A stretch of 64,000 nt of DNA from Artemisia argyi (lineage: Eukaryota; Streptophyta; Magnoliopsida; Asterales; Asteraceae), in NCBI GenBank assembly GCA_030686995.1, contig CM060698.1, positions 140,139,106 to 140,203,105 on the forward strand. The letters are read 5' to 3'. The notes under the pieces were generated by a model that was given only the letters and a program-made list of their open reading frames with translations, ran no database searches and was not told the origin of the DNA. Positions 60,704 through 64,000 of the stretch are shown here, piece by piece. A program made the translations under genes and the position numbers. Every line of letters starts with the position of its first letter. Within the stretch, counting starts at the first letter, position 1.

Positions 60704-60713
60704 TATATATAGT
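60704..60713 (+). promoter_or_regulatory. TATA box of the Athila-type LTR
   Basis: CTATATATAG lies 12 bp after the last motif of the array, so the array is placed as an upstream activating region. Confidence 0.65.
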
Positions 60714-61684
60714 TTTCTAGTTTTTTTTCAAAAAAAAAAAAGAGAGAAGTTTTGGTGAAACCCTAAAGACGATTTTGGTGCCTCTTTTACAGGTTTTTCA
60801 AGGGTTCCAAACCCTTGAGACCTTGCATTGTAATTGAGATAAGTATACTTTCAATTCAATCAATATGTCTATGTGTTGGTTGTTTATATCTTAGTCTTGT
60901 CTTAATTCTACTATGCTAGGCTAGATCTCTTTTGTGTTTGCTTAGATCTAATGAAACCTAGATGTTGATTATGTGTTGATTACTTGTCTATTCTTGTTTT
61001 GGATGAATGATATTATATGTTAGGCTTAAGAAAACTGGCAGATCTCCAAATGGTAACATGCTTGAACGTCTTAAGAAACATGAACCGAGGCGTACTAGGT
61101 CTTTATTGGTTGTATTTAATGCATGAGCCACTGTTTACAATCCCTATAGTTGTGCTGGGTCATGGTGTAGGAGGAGATAAGAGCTCATAGAGTTGGGGAG
61201 TTATGTATGCCACCCCACGAATGGTATTAAGGAATACAATCCGTCATCCATACAAGTGTAACAAGTAATTAACATATAAAAGATATCTAGGGAGTAATGA
61301 AGTCTAAGTAAACACAATTTCTCCAACCACTGCTCACAACCTTAGTTTAAATTAGTTTAATTTCATTTTCATTAGTTTATTTTAATTATATAATAGCTTT
61401 GGGTTAGTTGAATAGCAACTAATTCCGCCCACTCTTCCAAAACCCGAGATTTTACTTGCTTTCATAAAAATATAAAAATACAAAAATAATCATCTTTCAC
61501 CTCTAGAACTATTAATTAGGTTTTCTAATCCTAGCGACACTATTCCTAAGCTGAATGATCAATCCCCCGGTACTTGTCACTATACTATACTACAACGATC
61601 AGGTACACTGCCTGGTGGGGGTTGTAAGCTTCTCGAGATCCCTCGAGAGGTAAAGCAAGGTGCGATTCCCACGCATCAAGTTTT

Positions 61685-61702
61685 TGGCGCCGCTGCCGGG
61701 GA
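61685..61702 (+). promoter_or_regulatory. primer binding site (tRNA-Asp type)
   Basis: TGGCGCCGCTGCCGGGGA matches the tRNA-Asp-type primer site used by Athila and Tat elements. Confidence 0.9.
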
Positions 61703-61849
61703 ATAGTTATTGTCTAGGTTAGGATTTCTTTTTATTAGGTCTACTTGCTAGATTCCTTTCTAGTAAGATTTTTATTTTTATTTTTAGGTCTTCTCTAGTC
61801 TATCTTAATTCTTCGTGCCTTAGTTCGTAACTCTTTACCATCCGACATC

Positions 61850-62139
61850 ATGGAAGGTGGTAACATCTTTGAACCCATCATCCCACCACAACAAAACCCA
61901 CCATTAGAACCCCTTAGGCCCCGAACCTTAGGAGAGTATTCCCGACCTAGCCACCAAGGCTACCGAAACACCATTGAGCTCACCGGAGACAATGTGACCC
62001 CCTTGCGATCCGACACCATCCGGTTGGTGCAAAGCGGATGTGCATTCCATGGACTTCGTTCCGAAGATCCAAACCAACACCTTAAGGATTTCCTCAAAAT
62101 CGTAGATTCCATAGACCTAGGTGTTGAAACTAGAGAGAC
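61850..62139 (+). pseudogene. Athila-type gag, N-terminal part
   Basis: MEGGNIFEPIIPPQQNP opens the frame; RTLGEYSRPSHQGYRN and GCAFHGLRSEDPNQHLKDFL are typical of Athila gag before the capsid core. The copia LTR enters after VETRET, and a stop follows 15 codons into it. Confidence 0.85.
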
Positions 62140-62619
62140 TGTTGGGAATTATGTGAAGTCAGAATTCTGCTGCTATTTCTGCTGAACAGATTCTACTGAA
62201 GGGTTCGTTTCTGCTGAAGTAGTGTATCTGCTGAAGACTAGTTTCAGTTTTATTAGTTTATGCGGATTTAGTAATTCCGTATTTTATGTAATATAGTTTG
62301 GATATGCATGAGTTTATTTAGGAAGTGATAATGCATATCTATTAGAAGTTTTAGAATATACGTTTCTTGTGAAACGGTTTAGGGTTCCTTGTGTATAAAA
62401 GGAACACACGTTTATGTATTGAACAACTTTTGAGAGAGTTATTATTATTATCAAAAGATCCATAGAGGATCAAGAGTTCTTAGCAAAAAGCTTGTGTTTT
62501 GATTCCGCTTTATAAATACAAGTTGCAGAGATTGTCTATTAGTGTGTTATTGATTACAGTAACATTGCTAACGATTCTAGAGTGCTCAAGAAGATCTATC
62601 AAGGTCTTTAAGTACAACA
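62140..62619 (+). repeat. 5' LTR of the copia element (480 bp)
   Basis: It starts TGTTGGGAATTATG and ends AGTACAACA, with TGTTG/CAACA inverted tips. A TATA-like TGTATAAAAGG lies near 62391. Confidence 0.9.
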
Positions 62620-62621
62620 AG

Positions 62622-62634
62622 TGGTATCAGAGCC
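62622..62634 (+). promoter_or_regulatory. primer binding site (initiator tRNA-Met)
   Basis: TGGTATCAGAGCC lies two bases after the LTR end. Confidence 0.93.
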
Positions 62635-62703
62635 TCGAGAGAGTCTCTGCCATACTAAGAATCACAAATCTTACACCTTTACAATCCAAACAAATAAACA
62701 AAC

Positions 62704-63963
62704 ATGCCTGGATCAGATGATGATGTAGATACAACCCAAAACATTAACACCACTTCTCTTCAACAACTCAATCTCTCCAACAGTAATGCTAAGTTTCCAT
62801 ATTTGAAGAATGCAGAAGATTATCATCTGTGGTCCATGAAGATGCAGAACTGGATCACAAACATTGATTGGAATCTGTGGGAGGTTGTTAAGAAAGGGAA
62901 TAGTCTGAAGAAGCATGTTACAGATGCTGATGGAGTTGTTACTATTGTAGGACCCAAGACTGCTGAAGAGATTCTGGCTGTGCAGAGGGAGAGTAAAGTC
63001 AGAACTATTTTGCTTCAAGCTATACCAGATGACCATATGGGTGACTTCCATTTTATGGAGGATGCCAAGGATATTTGGATGGCTATAAAAGCAAGATTTG
63101 GTGGGAATGAGGAATCAAGAAGGTTGCAGAAGTCTCTGCTGAAGCAAAAGTTCCAAGAATTTCAGATATCTGAAGAAGAGGGTATTCATAAGGGTTATGA
63201 CAGGTTTCATCGAATATTGAGTCAACTTAATCAGTTGAAGGCTAGACCCGACAATGAAGACTGCAATTCTAAATTTCTGAGATCTCTACCGCCATCTTGG
63301 TTACAAGTTTATATTGCTCTCAAGACCAAAGGTGGGTTGGACATGATGTCTTTTGATGACCTCTACAATAGGCTTAAATCACTTGAGCCTGATGTTAGAA
63401 GTCCCATTCGTCCATCCACTCATTCTGCATTTGTTGGTGCCTCTACTAAACCTGTGCATCAAGCCTCAAGTTCATATTCATCAGGAGCATCTTCTCAAAC
63501 TTATACTCAAACTACTCCTAAATCAAAATCAAGTAGTGTGTTGGAGGATCTTATTCATTCATTTGTGGCTGAATATGAACCTCAACAGTTTATTGCTTAT
63601 GAGGACTTTGAACAGGTAGATCCATTGGAAATGGAGGAGATGCACTTGAAATGGGAGCTTGCAATGATCTCAATGAACATCAGAAGGTTTGAAGCCAAGT
63701 CTGGAAGAAAGTTTGGTTTTAATGGCAAAGAAGCAGCAAGGTTTGATAGAAGGAAGGTTAAATGCTACACTTGTGGTCAAGTGGGACATTTTTCAAGGGA
63801 ATGCAAAGACAGAAAGGCTGGAGATGAAGTTAGATATGGTTCTTATCCATTGGAAGCAGGAAATAACAAGACTGTGCCTTCAAAGGCTATGGTGACTCTG
63901 GATCACCAAATTGATTGGGCTGATCATGAACCTACTGGAGAGGAAGCTGCTACTTCTTCATAA
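62704..63963 (+). CDS. Ty1/copia gag polyprotein segment
   Basis: The 419-aa frame starts MPGSDDDVDTTQNINTTSLQ and contains the copia capsid region (LKNAEDYHLWSMKMQNWI, YDRFHRILSQLNQL, FLRSLPPSWLQV), a Ser-rich linker and a CCHC knuckle CYTCGQVGHFSREC near residue 357. TAA at 63961-63963 ends the frame. The same frame continues with LNLLAFTPSEDK up to the window edge, which resembles the usual run-on into protease, so the TAA may be a nonsense mutation in gag-pol and not the natural end. Confidence 0.88.
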   Translation: MPGSDDDVDTTQNINTTSLQQLNLSNSNAKFPYLKNAEDYHLWSMKMQNWITNIDWNLWEVVKKGNSLKKHVTDADGVVTIVGPKTAEEILAVQRESKVRTILLQAIPDDHMGDFHFMEDAKDIWMAIKARFGGNEESRRLQKSLLKQKFQEFQISEEEGIHKGYDRFHRILSQLNQLKARPDNEDCNSKFLRSLPPSWLQVYIALKTKGGLDMMSFDDLYNRLKSLEPDVRSPIRPSTHSAFVGASTKPVHQASSSYSSGASSQTYTQTTPKSKSSSVLEDLIHSFVAEYEPQQFIAYEDFEQVDPLEMEEMHLKWELAMISMNIRRFEAKSGRKFGFNGKEAARFDRRKVKCYTCGQVGHFSRECKDRKAGDEVRYGSYPLEAGNNKTVPSKAMVTLDHQIDWADHEPTGEEAATSS

Positions 63964-64000
63964 TTGAATCTGCTGGCATTCACACCTTCAGAAGACAAGA

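Larger units (their letters stand above)
60265..61678 (+). repeat. 5' LTR of the Athila-type element (about 1.4 kb)
   Basis: It starts TGATGAGGCGAAAAATG at the break in Tat integrase and ends CCCACGCATCA, six bases before the primer site. It contains the TGACGGCGTCA array (60472-60692) and a TATA box (60704-60713). Confidence 0.8.
60265..62139 (+). mobile_element. Athila-type Ty3/gypsy element, 5' end
   Basis: It consists of a 5' LTR (60265-61678), primer site (61685-61702) and the start of gag (61850-62139), then is interrupted by a copia element. It is inserted in the integrase of the Tat element. The rest lies beyond the right edge. Confidence 0.85.
62140..64000 (+). mobile_element. Ty1/copia element, 5' end
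   Basis: Complete 5' LTR, primer site and gag; pol lies beyond the edge. It is inserted in the Athila-type gag. The 5-bp target duplication on the left would be GAGAC (62135-62139). Confidence 0.9.

Overview
This is plant nuclear DNA, most likely from the daisy family (Asteraceae). The GT-AG introns, the plant-type condensin and LysM receptor kinase genes, and the dense nested LTR retrotransposons show a plant. The family placement is an inference from retroelement polyprotein style (long N-terminal gag extensions, Athila and Tat pol variants) that I associate with Asteraceae genomes. Nothing here is bacterial: there are no operons, CRISPR arrays or phage.

Layout, left to right. (1) 1-9726: minus-strand Ty3/gypsy element of Tekay-like chromovirus type, cut by the window edge, with its complete 3.6-kb 5' LTR and a tRNA-Met primer binding site. 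It sits inside an older reverse-transcriptase-like reading frame (9727-10226). (2) 10.2-12.6 kb: debris of small DNA transposons. (3) 12.7-15.5 kb: intact plus-strand DUF1068 (ELMO/NKS1-like) gene. (4) 16.6-23.2 kb: intact minus-strand gene for condensin subunit CAP-H, 13 exons, 669 aa, converging tail-to-tail with the DUF1068 gene. (5) 23.4-30.4 kb: MITEs, two larger PIF/Harbinger-like elements of one family, a copia 3' end and a 41-bp minisatellite of about 26 copies. (6) 30.4-35.1 kb: unrecognised exon-like sequence split by a 760-bp hAT element, then a minus-strand copia LTR. (7) 35.1-43.3 kb: 5'-truncated Athila-type gypsy element with a 3.5-kb 3' LTR. (8) 46.0-52.3 kb: intact plus-strand CERK1/LYK1-like LysM receptor kinase gene, 12 exons including a 5-nt microexon, 614 aa, with a SINE in intron 4. 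(9) 53.0-54.1 kb: F-box pseudogene. (10) 54.9 kb to the end: three nested retrotransposons. A Tat-lineage gypsy element (minus, with a spliced antisense extra ORF on the plus strand) is interrupted by an Athila-type element (plus), which is interrupted by a Ty1/copia element (plus) that runs off the edge.

The three host genes have unrelated jobs: Golgi/cell-wall (DUF1068), chromosome condensation (CAP-H) and chitin/symbiont perception at the plasma membrane (LysM kinase). I rebuilt all their exons by hand; each keeps a single open frame with GT-AG introns and a length close to the Arabidopsis relative. Almost every transposon reading frame carries nonsense codons, several explained by one C-to-T change (CGA to TGA), as expected of silenced, methylated copies.

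I found no clear new biochemical system. The most distinctive signals are a 61-bp-periodic array of TGACGGCGTCA motifs just upstream of a TATA box in the Athila LTR, the antisense multi-exon extra gene of the Tat element with its own TATA box, a Harbinger-like family carrying divergently transcribed ORFs of unknown function, the receptor-kinase microexon, and a telomere-like repeat that encodes the N-terminus of condensin CAP-H.
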